DNA of 21,508 nt from an uncultured Bacillota bacterium (GTDB lineage: Bacteria; Bacillota; Clostridia; Christensenellales; UBA1242), in assembly GCA_900545735.1 (NCBI GenBank), contig URAC01000009.1, positions 1 through 21,508 of the forward strand. The letters run 5' to 3'. Under the pieces are notes generated by a model, which worked only from the letters and a program-made list of their open reading frames with translations, was not told the DNA's origin and searched no databases. Position 1 is the stretch's first letter, and each line of letters opens with the position of its first letter. Shown one piece after another: positions 1 through 5,892 of this stretch. The position numbers and the translations under genes are program-made.

Positions 1-44
1 ATCATGCCTAGTCTCGTGGGCTCGGAGATGTGTATAAGAGACAG
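1..44. other. Illumina Nextera i7 adapter left on contig end (artefact)
   Basis: Bases 11-44 match the 34-base Nextera transposase read-2 adapter: GTCTCGTGGGCTCGG followed by the 19-base mosaic end AGATGTGTATAAGAGACAG. Bases 3-10 (CATGCCTA) match the Nextera i7 index I remember as N706, and bases 1-2 (AT) fit the last two bases of the P7 primer. Index, adapter and mosaic end stand in the order of a real library molecule, so genomic sequence starts at base 45. The adapter match is certain; the index name is from memory. Confidence 0.98.
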
Positions 45-202
45 ATATATTTCTTTGTCACTTTCTTTTTGTTAAGTTTAAAATCTCCATCTTCGTTGCA
101 GACATATTCCTCCACAACCTCATCAGTTTCATAGCCAATCGCCTTTTTATATAGCGCCTTGTCCAATTCTTTTGCTATTGTTTTATTGCTTGCTCGTTTC
201 AC
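45..202 (-). CDS. Truncated small hypothetical protein (C-terminus lost to adapter)
   Basis: Only 52 complete codons remain before the adapter, so the C-terminus is missing. I start it at GTG 202-200 because TTTGGAGT lies 6 nt upstream; the in-frame TTG at 220 has no ribosome site and lies inside the -10 box. The remaining protein is charged and lysine-rich. Its core (ALYKKAIGYETDEVVEEY, then a KVTKKY stretch) loosely recalls small phage-terminase-associated or conserved hypothetical proteins of gut Clostridia, but I cannot confirm a family. It lies after the rnhA terminator and has its own promoter. Reading on into the adapter adds the false tail LLYTSPSPRD. Confidence 0.6.
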
Positions 203-219
203 TTTTACACTCCAAAGCA

Positions 220-248
220 ATTATAAAATGCAAATTTTAACTATTCAA
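220..248 (-). promoter_or_regulatory. Sigma-A type promoter for the truncated gene
   Basis: On the minus strand, TTGAAT (248-243) and a perfect TATAAT (225-220) are separated by exactly 17 nt. Transcription would begin near 213, at the ribosome binding site itself, leaving a leader of only about 11 nt before GTG 202. Confidence 0.6.
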
Positions 249-262
249 TTTCAACTGCCAAC

Positions 263-286
263 AAAAAAAAGCGGTTTCCCGCTTTT
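263..286 (-). terminator. Intrinsic terminator after rnhA
   Basis: On the minus strand, AAAAGCGG (286-279) pairs with CCGCTTTT (274-267) around a GAAA tetraloop. The second arm runs on into a tract of eight T (270-263). It starts about 12 nt past the rnhA stop and should end that transcript. Confidence 0.9.
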
Positions 287-297
287 CCTATTTTTCT

Positions 298-753
298 CTA
301 ATTTTCTGATATTTTATTTTTTAAAAGTTGTACTTGCTCAACTGCCATTTTATCGCATAGATTGTTAAGTTCATTATCAGCGTGCCCTTTAACCTTGTTG
401 AACTCAATTTTATGCTTCGTTGCAAGTTCAATCAACTCTTCCCATAATTCTTTATTCAACACTGGCTTTTTTTGCGAATTTTTCCAGTTATTTAATTGCC
501 AAGAAACAATCCAATCATTTTTAAAGGCATTGATAACATAAGCGCTGTCGCTAAAAAGTTGAACATTGCAAGGCTCTTTTAAGGCTTTTAATCCTTGAAT
601 AACTGCCATAAGTTCCATTCTATTATTAGTTGTGTCCTTTTCTGCACCAGCACCTTTTTTTTGCTTGCCTTTATATTCCAAAATATATGCCCAACCGCCT
701 ACTCCAGGATTTACGCTACAAGCGCCATCGGTGTATAATACTACTTCTTTCAT
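298..753 (-). CDS. rnhA: Ribonuclease HI
   Basis: A 151-residue RNase HI, which cleaves the RNA strand of RNA-DNA hybrids in the cytoplasm (primer and R-loop removal). All four acidic catalytic positions are visible: D9 in LYTDGAC, E47 in NNRMEL, D69 in LFSDSAY and D134, plus the mobile-loop H124 in KGHADN. They sit almost exactly where they do in the E. coli enzyme, and the length is normal. There is no Shine-Dalgarno sequence before ATG 753, and the promoter lies so close that the message probably starts at the ATG. The gene is flanked by two terminators, so it is a single-gene unit. Confidence 0.96.
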   Translation of the reverse strand: MKEVVLYTDGACSVNPGVGGWAYILEYKGKQKKGAGAEKDTTNNRMELMAVIQGLKALKEPCNVQLFSDSAYVINAFKNDWIVSWQLNNWKNSQKKPVLNKELWEELIELATKHKIEFNKVKGHADNELNNLCDKMAVEQVQLLKNKISEN

Positions 754-759
754 ATTTAT

Positions 760-787
760 ATTATATCAAAAATTTTTTGTATTTCAA
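760..787 (-). promoter_or_regulatory. Promoter of rnhA, predicting a leaderless mRNA
   Basis: TTGAAA (787-782), a 16-nt spacer and a perfect TATAAT (765-760) read on the minus strand. Only six bases (ATAAAT) lie between the -10 box and the ATG at 753, so the usual start point coincides with the A of the start codon. Confidence 0.75.
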
Positions 788-820
788 TAAAAATATTAAC
801 TAATATGCTTAAAAACAATA

Positions 821-848
821 AAAAAACTGCTATTTTAAGCAGTTTTTT
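821..848 (-). terminator. Intrinsic terminator ending the ribosomal superoperon
   Basis: A perfect 11-bp inverted repeat: 821-831 (AAAAAACTGCT) with 838-848 (AGCAGTTTTTT) around a 6-nt loop. It lies 9 bp beyond the rplQ stop. On the minus strand the second arm ends in six T. Its A and T flanks make it potentially bidirectional. Confidence 0.92.
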
Positions 849-856
849 TAATATTT

Positions 857-1366
857 TTATACTAATTCGATGATTGCCATTTCAGCATTGTCGCCGCGTC
901 TTTCACCAAGTTTTGTAATACGAGTGTATCCGCCACCTTGGCCAAGTTCTTTAGCGCGTGCTGCATATTTTGGAGCATAAACATTGAACATTTTTTCAAT
1001 CAATGGGTGGTTGATGTCTTTAGTTTTTGCTCTAAATGCTGCTTTACTTTCTTTATCTCCTCTAACTTCTTGAAGGTCATAAAGATAAGCCATCATTTTT
1101 CTTCTAGCATTCAATTTTTTTGGACCGTCATTAATAACTTCTTGTTTAACTTTAACACCTTTTTCATTTGTTACAGTTTTGACTGTTTTAACTGTATCTT
1201 CATAAGTGTTAACTGCAAGAGTAATATATTTTTCAGCAAGGCTACGAACTGATTTTGCTTTTGCAAGTGTTGTTTCAACTTTTTCATTCCAAAGAAGATA
1301 TGAAACTTGATTGCGAAGAAGAGCAGTTCTTTCCTTTGTTGGTCTTCCAATTTTACTATTTACCAT
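857..1366 (-). CDS. rplQ: 50S ribosomal protein L17, enlarged
   Basis: Large-subunit protein that lines the polypeptide exit tunnel region. The N-terminal block (GRPTKERTALLRNQVSYLL, then KVETTLAKAKSVRSLAEKYITLA) and the C-terminal block (GGGYTRITKLGERRGDNAEMAIIELV) are typical. At 169 residues it is much longer than common bacterial L17 of about 115-130. The extra length is a lysine/valine-rich stretch at about residues 53-82, where E. coli has a short loop, and about 20 residues (98-120) before LIEKMFNVYAPKYA. It is the last gene of the operon, 11 nt after rpoA, with AAAGGAG 6 nt before the ATG. Confidence 0.95.
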   Translation of the reverse strand: MVNSKIGRPTKERTALLRNQVSYLLWNEKVETTLAKAKSVRSLAEKYITLAVNTYEDTVKTVKTVTNEKGVKVKQEVINDGPKKLNARRKMMAYLYDLQEVRGDKESKAAFRAKTKDINHPLIEKMFNVYAPKYAARAKELGQGGGYTRITKLGERRGDNAEMAIIELV

Positions 1367-1377
1367 GGTTTTCTCCT

Positions 1378-2337
1378 TTATTCATCTGAATCTCTAAAAC
1401 TTAGGCCATATTCAGTAAGTTTTTCGTAAACTTCATCTATTGATTTTAAACCTAAATTTCTAACTTTTAACATGTCTTCCCTGCTCTTCTTTGTCAAATC
1501 TTCAACAGTGTTGATATTTGCTCTCTTTAAGCAGTTGTAAGAACGAACTGAAAGGTCCATCTCTTCAATAGGCATATCTAAAAGTTTTGTTTTTTGGTCA
1601 TCTTCTTTTGAAACTAAAATATTCATTTTTGACATAGCATCGCAAAGGTCAACGAAGATTGAAATGTGGTCTTGCAAGATTTTTCCTGCCAAACTAACGA
1701 TATCTCTTGCGCTGATTGTTCCGTTTGTTTCAACTTCCAAAACAAGTTTGTCAAAATCAATGCTTTGTCCAACACGAGTTGGTTCAACAGAATAGTTAAT
1801 TTTCTTAACTGGTGAATACAATGAATCAACAGCGATGTATTCTGGCCTTGTTTCAATTCTTTCTTTGTTTAAGTTATTTGGAACATATCCTCTGCCTCTG
1901 CCAATTAAAACTTCCATTTCAAAATCAATATTATTTTCTATTGTGCAGATATGAAGGTCTGGATTTAAAATTTCAACTTGGTCGTTTGGCGCAAAATCTT
2001 TTGCAGTTACTTCTCCCGCTTTTGAAACTTTTAAAAACAAACTTGTTTCAAAATCTCTGTCTGTGTTAGTTGTTCTAACAGCAAGATTTTTAATGTTTAA
2101 AATGATGTCCACAACATCTTCATAAACGCCAGCAACAGTTGAGAATTCGTGAGCAACACCTGGAATTCTAATTGCGATTGCTGCTGCGCCTGGTAATGCT
2201 GATAAAAGTGTTCTTCTTAAAGCGTTTCCAAGAGTTATGCCAAAGCCTTTTTCCAAAGGTTCAACTATAAATCTTGCACTGTATCCGCCACTTTTTTCCT
2301 CGCAAGTGATGTTTGGTTTTTCAATTTCCATTATCAT
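1378..2337 (-). CDS. rpoA: DNA-directed RNA polymerase alpha subunit
   Basis: Alpha subunit (319 residues), whose dimer nucleates polymerase assembly. The N-terminal assembly domain spans about 1-240 and carries the GFGITLGNALRRTLLSALPG signature (31-50). A short linker follows, then the C-terminal domain (256-319) that contacts UP elements and activators. R265, N268 and C269 in LSVRSYNCL correspond to the UP-element-binding residues of E. coli alpha. AAAGGAG lies 10 nt before the first ATG; an alternative ATG two codons later is spaced less well. The gene sits between rpsD and rplQ, the normal alpha-operon position. Confidence 0.98.
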   Translation of the reverse strand: MIMEIEKPNITCEEKSGGYSARFIVEPLEKGFGITLGNALRRTLLSALPGAAAIAIRIPGVAHEFSTVAGVYEDVVDIILNIKNLAVRTTNTDRDFETSLFLKVSKAGEVTAKDFAPNDQVEILNPDLHICTIENNIDFEMEVLIGRGRGYVPNNLNKERIETRPEYIAVDSLYSPVKKINYSVEPTRVGQSIDFDKLVLEVETNGTISARDIVSLAGKILQDHISIFVDLCDAMSKMNILVSKEDDQKTKLLDMPIEEMDLSVRSYNCLKRANINTVEDLTKKSREDMLKVRNLGLKSIDEVYEKLTEYGLSFRDSDE

Positions 2338-2355
2338 TTTATTTATTCTCCTTTA

Positions 2356-2976
2356 TTACCTTGAATACAACTCAATGATGAGGTGTTCTTTAATTCCTAG
2401 GTCAATATCTTCGCGAGTTGGAAGAGCCAAAATTTTACCTTTTAATGTTTCGCTGTTAAATTCTAACCATTTTGGCATAACGATTTTCATGCCTTTTAAT
2501 TGTTTGAACATTTCAAGTTCGCGTTTATTTTCTTTAACTTCAATAACATCGCCAACTTTAACAATGAATGAAGGTACATTTACGCGTTTGCCATTAACTG
2601 TGATATGTCCGTGATTTACAATTTGTCTACTTTCTGCTCTTGATGAACCAATTCCCATTCTGTAAACAACATTGTCTAATCTGCGTTCAATCAATGAAAG
2701 CATATTTTCACCAGTAATGCCTTTCATTCTAACGGCTTCTTCGTAATATCTTCTAAATTGCTTTTCTAAAATGCCATAAGCTCTTTTAACTTTTTGTTTT
2801 TCACGAAGTTGGAGTCCATATTCTGTAACTCTTTTTCTAGCGCTGCCGTGTTGTCCTGGAAGTGATGGTCTGCGTTCAAAAGCGCATTTTTTTGAAGTGC
2901 ATCTTTCGCCTTTCAAAAACAACTTGCATCCTTCACGCCTACATTGACGGCAATCTGCTCCTATCAATTTAGCCAT
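2356..2976 (-). CDS. rpsD: 30S ribosomal protein S4, zinc-binding form
   Basis: Primary 16S-rRNA-binding assembly protein of 206 residues. The N-terminus carries C9, C12, C26 and C31 (plus C17), the cysteine pattern of the zinc-binding S4 seen in Thermus. PSLPGQHG follows, and an S4 RNA-binding domain covers about 95-158 (LIERRLDNVVYRMG to VGDVIEV). The C-terminus, EHLIIELYSR, is typical. In many bacteria S4 represses its own operon by binding leader RNA; I see no obvious S4 site in the short spacers here. It is 12 nt after rpsK. Confidence 0.97.
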   Translation of the reverse strand: MAKLIGADCRQCRREGCKLFLKGERCTSKKCAFERRPSLPGQHGSARKRVTEYGLQLREKQKVKRAYGILEKQFRRYYEEAVRMKGITGENMLSLIERRLDNVVYRMGIGSSRAESRQIVNHGHITVNGKRVNVPSFIVKVGDVIEVKENKRELEMFKQLKGMKIVMPKWLEFNSETLKGKILALPTREDIDLGIKEHLIIELYSR

Positions 2977-2988
2977 AATTTTCTCCTT

Positions 2989-3381
2989 TTATATCCTTCT
3001 AATTTTTGGTGGTCGGCAACCGTTATGAGCGATTGGCGATACATCTTTAATTAAAGTAACATCAAGTTCGCAGTTTTGAAGAGATCTAATTGCAGATTCT
3101 CTGCCGTTTCCTGGACCTTTAACATAAACTTCAACGCTCTTAATTCCGTATTCCTTAGCTGCTTTAGCTGCTTCTTCAACGCATTGTTGCGCTGCATAAG
3201 GAGTTGATTTTTTTGAGCCTTTAAAACCAAGTTTGCCAGAACTTGACCAAGAAAGCACATTTCCTTCAATATCTGTAAATGTAACCATTGTGTTATTGAA
3301 AGATGATTTAATGTGAACTTGACCTTTGTCTATGGACTTGTTAATTCTTTTTTTCTTAGCTTTTTTAACATTTGCTGCCAT
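2989..3381 (-). CDS. rpsK: 30S ribosomal protein S11
   Basis: Platform protein of the small subunit near the mRNA exit, 130 residues, normal length. The family motif KGPGNGRE is at 88-95 and the C-terminus is GCRPPKIRRI, with the typical VSPIAHNGCRPPK block. The lysine-rich first 15 residues are usual. It lies between rpsM and rpsD with about 10-nt gaps, so it is co-transcribed. Confidence 0.98.
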   Translation of the reverse strand: MAANVKKAKKKRINKSIDKGQVHIKSSFNNTMVTFTDIEGNVLSWSSSGKLGFKGSKKSTPYAAQQCVEEAAKAAKEYGIKSVEVYVKGPGNGRESAIRSLQNCELDVTLIKDVSPIAHNGCRPPKIRRI

Positions 3382-3391
3382 ATCTCACCCC

Positions 3392-3769
3392 TTATTTACC
3401 TTTCTTACTGCTTCCAGCAACAGCTTTTCTTGGGCCTTTTCTTGTTCTGCAATTTGTTCTTGTGTTTTGTCCTCTAACTGGAAGTCCTTTTCTATGACGA
3501 ATACCACGGTATGCGCCAATTTCTGTTAATCTTTTGATATTTAAAGAAACTTCTTTTCTTAAATCACCTTCAACCGTGTGATTTTTTTCAATTTCGTTTC
3601 TTAATTTTGCAATATCATTTTCGTCTAGATCTTTAACTCTTATATCTGGATTGATTCCTGTTGCTTCAAGAATTTTGTTTGAAGTAACTCTTCCAATGCC
3701 GAAGATATAAGTTAAGCCAATTTCGATTCTCTTATCGTTTGGCAAATCTACACCAGCAATTCTTGCCAT
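3392..3769 (-). CDS. rpsM: 30S ribosomal protein S13
   Basis: Head protein that contacts tRNA and forms bridges to the large subunit, 125 residues. It begins MARIAGVDLPNDKRIEIGLTYI, has the helix-hairpin-helix region around TYIFGIGRVTSNKILEATG, and ends in the basic tail YRGIRHRKGLPVRGQNTRT onward. GGAGG lies about 9 nt before the ATG. It is preceded by the only long gap within the operon. Confidence 0.98.
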   Translation of the reverse strand: MARIAGVDLPNDKRIEIGLTYIFGIGRVTSNKILEATGINPDIRVKDLDENDIAKLRNEIEKNHTVEGDLRKEVSLNIKRLTEIGAYRGIRHRKGLPVRGQNTRTNCRTRKGPRKAVAGSSKKGK

Positions 3770-3863
3770 AAATTTTATTCCTCCGAAAAATTTTAATTAA
3801 TATATAAATAACGGTCGCGAAATGCATTTCTGCACAGCCGCTTCGCTCCCGAGATTTGACGGT
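3770..3863 (-). promoter_or_regulatory. 94-nt gap between rpmJ and rpsM with a GC-rich imperfect hairpin
   Basis: All other spacers in the operon are about 20 nt or less. On the minus strand the first half (3863-3812) is GC-rich. It can fold as GCGAA paired with TTCGC around an inner TGCA-GAAA-TGCA hairpin, with an asymmetric internal loop. The second half is AT-rich and ends in the rpsM ribosome site. No poly-T tract follows the hairpin, so it is not a normal terminator. Function unknown; an RNA processing or autoregulatory site is possible. Confidence 0.35.
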
Positions 3864-3980
3864 TTAACCTTGAACTTGTTTATGGCTCTTGTCTTTTGAA
3901 CAAATAACCATAACTTTGCCTTCTCTTTTTATAACCTTGCATTTGTCGCACATAGGTTTAACTGATGGTCTAACTTTCAT
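3864..3980 (-). CDS. rpmJ: 50S ribosomal protein L36, zinc-binding form
   Basis: The smallest ribosomal protein, 38 codons, found by reading the gap between infA and rpsM. It begins MKVRPSVKPMCDKCKVIKRE and continues GKVMVICSKDKSHKQVQG. C11, C14, C27 and H33 form the zinc ribbon of the cysteine-containing L36 type. One residue is added near KDKSH compared with the usual 37-residue form. AAGGAGAAAG precedes the ATG. Confidence 0.97.
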   Translation of the reverse strand: MKVRPSVKPMCDKCKVIKREGKVMVICSKDKSHKQVQG

Positions 3981-3990
3981 TTCTTTCTCC

Positions 3991-4212
3991 TTAATTTTTT
4001 GCTCTCCAAGTTATTCTGCCCTTTGTTAAATCATAAGGGCTCATTTCGATTTTCACTTTATCGCCTTCCAAAATCTTTATATAATTCATTCTAAGACGAC
4101 CAGAAATGTATGCTGTTATTACGTGACCATTTGACAAGCGTACTTTAAAAGTTGTGTTCGGCAAAACTTCTTCAACCACACCTTCAAATTCAATAACATC
4201 TTCCTTTGACAT
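3991..4212 (-). CDS. infA: Translation initiation factor IF-1
   Basis: A 73-residue OB-fold protein that binds the ribosomal A site during initiation. It starts MSKEDVIEFEGVVEEVLPNT, with the typical FKVRLSNGHVITAYISGRLRMNYIKI core shortened here to its key part, and the MSPYDLTKGRITWR end. The open frame extends further upstream, but ATG 4212 is chosen because AAAGGAG lies about 6 nt before it and the length then fits the family (72). The longer reading would overlap the KOW gene in another frame. Confidence 0.97.
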   Translation of the reverse strand: MSKEDVIEFEGVVEEVLPNTTFKVRLSNGHVITAYISGRLRMNYIKILEGDKVKIEMSPYDLTKGRITWRAKN

Positions 4213-4222
4213 ACAATCTCCT

Positions 4223-4492
4223 TTAAATGATTTTCTCAAATTCTTTAAGAATTTTACGAATTTTGGCATCATTTGTTTTTGATTTGTCTTCAAAAACTCC
4301 TTCAAATTCGCTCGCAGCATTTCCAATAACTTGAATATGCTTGATTTTCTTTCTTTTTGGCTTAGATATTGGTCTTGTTTTTCCATCAATTAACAAACAA
4401 TAATTTTCATCTATTAATTGAGAAACTAAGTAAATATTTCCAGTATCTCTTCCAGCAAGCGATAAGGCAACATCAAATTGTTCTACTGCCAT
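4223..4492 (-). CDS. KOW-domain RNA-binding protein (L14e/L27e-like)
   Basis: An 89-residue protein between map and infA. The N-terminal part reads as a KOW fold: FDVALSLAGRDTGNIYLVSQ, with the G-R-D-x-G turn, followed by a basic strand region PISKPKRKKIKHIQV. The C-terminal third is charged and helical. Clostridial genomes often carry a small KOW protein, annotated as ribosomal L14e-like, at exactly this position, so context and fold agree. Its role is not established; RNA or ribosome binding is an inference. AGAGGAAG precedes the ATG. Confidence 0.8.
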   Translation of the reverse strand: MAVEQFDVALSLAGRDTGNIYLVSQLIDENYCLLIDGKTRPISKPKRKKIKHIQVIGNAASEFEGVFEDKSKTNDAKIRKILKEFEKII

Positions 4493-4502
4493 ACTTCCTC
4501 TT

Positions 4503-5243
4503 TTATAGCGTCAAGATTTCAACTCTATCCGCCAAAATCAAAACGGTGTTTTCATAGTGTGCTGATGGCTGCAAATCTCTAGTTATTGTTGTCCAACCAT
4601 CATCAAGTATGAAAATTTCTTTTCTTCCCATATTTATCATTGGCTCAACAGCAATACAAGTGTTTGCTTGAACGATTGGTCCGTCGGTTTCTCTGCCATA
4701 ATTTAAAACATTTGGGCTTTGATGCATCTTTGCACCAATTCCGTGCCCTGTCATTTCTCTTACAACACTAAAACCATTGCTTTCTGCGTGCTCTTGAATA
4801 GCGTGCGAAAGTTTGCCAAGCCTTTCTCCCACTTTAAGTTGTTTAATTCCTTCAAAGAAACATTCTCTTGTTACATCAATCAATTTTTGTTTCTCTGCTG
4901 AAATTTTTCCAACCGGGAATGTTCTTGCAGCATCTCCTTTGTAGCCTTTGTAGTCGACTCCAACATCAATGCTAACTATGTCTCCTTCCTTCAATTTCCT
5001 TTCCGATGGTATGCCGTGAACAACAACTTCATTTATTGAAATACAAGTTGATGCAGGGTATCCATTGTAGTTTTTAAAGCAAGGAATTCCACCATTTTCT
5101 ATTATATACGCAGAAATCATTTTGTCAAGAGAATTCGTAGAAATTCCCGGTTTTACAAGGGTTTCTGCGTAGATAAGAGCATTTTTTGTTATCTCTCCCG
5201 CCTTTCTCATCAAGACGATTTCTGCTGGCGATAACTCTTTCAT
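4503..5243 (-). CDS. map: Methionine aminopeptidase, type I
   Basis: Removes the N-terminal methionine from new proteins. All five metal ligands are present in the expected order: D93 (SIDVGV), D104 (KGDAARTF), H167 (TGHGIG), E200 (AVEPM) and E231 (ENTV), each four residues below the E. coli numbers. H76 (VVVHG) and H174 line the active site. At 246 residues it is the short type Ia form without an N-terminal extension. Its ATG overlaps the adk stop as ATGA, which suggests translational coupling. Confidence 0.97.
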   Translation of the reverse strand: MKELSPAEIVLMRKAGEITKNALIYAETLVKPGISTNSLDKMISAYIIENGGIPCFKNYNGYPASTCISINEVVVHGIPSERKLKEGDIVSIDVGVDYKGYKGDAARTFPVGKISAEKQKLIDVTRECFFEGIKQLKVGERLGKLSHAIQEHAESNGFSVVREMTGHGIGAKMHQSPNVLNYGRETDGPIVQANTCIAVEPMINMGRKEIFILDDGWTTITRDLQPSAHYENTVLILADRVEILTL

Positions 5244-5884
5244 TTTCTATCCTTTTTTTTCATATATTTTGATAGTAAATTGTCTACTGAAACAAAAGTT
5301 TCATCGGCACTTTTACCACTTAAAATAGTGTGCAAAAGTTTTTTTCTTTTGTAGTAATCAACAACAGGCTCGCTTTGCGTTAAGTAATTTTTAATTCTTG
5401 TTCTGACAATATCAATTTTATCGTCTTCGCGCTGAACTAAAGTTTCACCACATTCATCGCAAACCGTTGTGTATTTTTCAATCATTGAAAAGATTTTGCC
5501 GCATTTTGGGCAAATTCTTCTGTTGACAGCCCTAATTTCAATTTCGCTCATCGAAACATCGATAAAAATGACTAAATCTATTTTGACAATTTTCTCTAGT
5601 GCTTTGGCTTGTGCTAAATTTCTAGGAAATCCATCTAAAATAAATCCATTTTTACAATCTGATTGTGCCAGCCTATCTTTAACAATTTCAATCGTTAATT
5701 CATCTGGCACAAGATTGCCTTTATCTATATATGTTCGAGCGATTTTTCCAAGAGGAGTGTTTTTAGCCATATTATCTCTAAAAACATCTCCAGTTGAAAT
5801 ATGCACCAATCCATATTTAGCATTAATTCTTGATGCTTGGGAACCCTTTCCGCTGCCTGGGGCTCCAAATAAAACGATGTTCAT
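5240..5884 (-). CDS. adk: Adenylate kinase with zinc-binding lid
   Basis: Interconverts AMP plus ATP with two ADP. The P-loop GAPGSGKG is at 7-14, the AMP-binding segment STGDVFRDN near 30-38, and DGFPRN at 84-89. The lid carries four cysteines (C125, C128, C142, C145) in CPKC and CDEC pairs, the zinc lid of Gram-positive long-type kinases. The lid is a few residues shorter between the pairs than usual. 214 residues is normal. It lies between secY and map, the classic spc-operon position, and ends in TGA overlapping map. Confidence 0.97.
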   Translation of the reverse strand: MNIVLFGAPGSGKGSQASRINAKYGLVHISTGDVFRDNMAKNTPLGKIARTYIDKGNLVPDELTIEIVKDRLAQSDCKNGFILDGFPRNLAQAKALEKIVKIDLVIFIDVSMSEIEIRAVNRRICPKCGKIFSMIEKYTTVCDECGETLVQREDDKIDIVRTRIKNYLTQSEPVVDYYKRKKLLHTILSGKSADETFVSVDNLLSKYMKKKDRK

Positions 5885-5892
5885 TATCTCTC

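Noticed and set aside
938..1252. Long frames opposite rplQ and other ribosomal genes
   Set aside because: Shadow frames of AT-rich coding sequence: cysteine/phenylalanine-rich products, no ribosome sites.
4213..4389. Upstream extension of infA to a 132-residue protein
   Set aside because: It overlaps the KOW gene in another frame, has no ribosome site, and IF-1 is about 72 residues. ATG 4212 has AAAGGAG.
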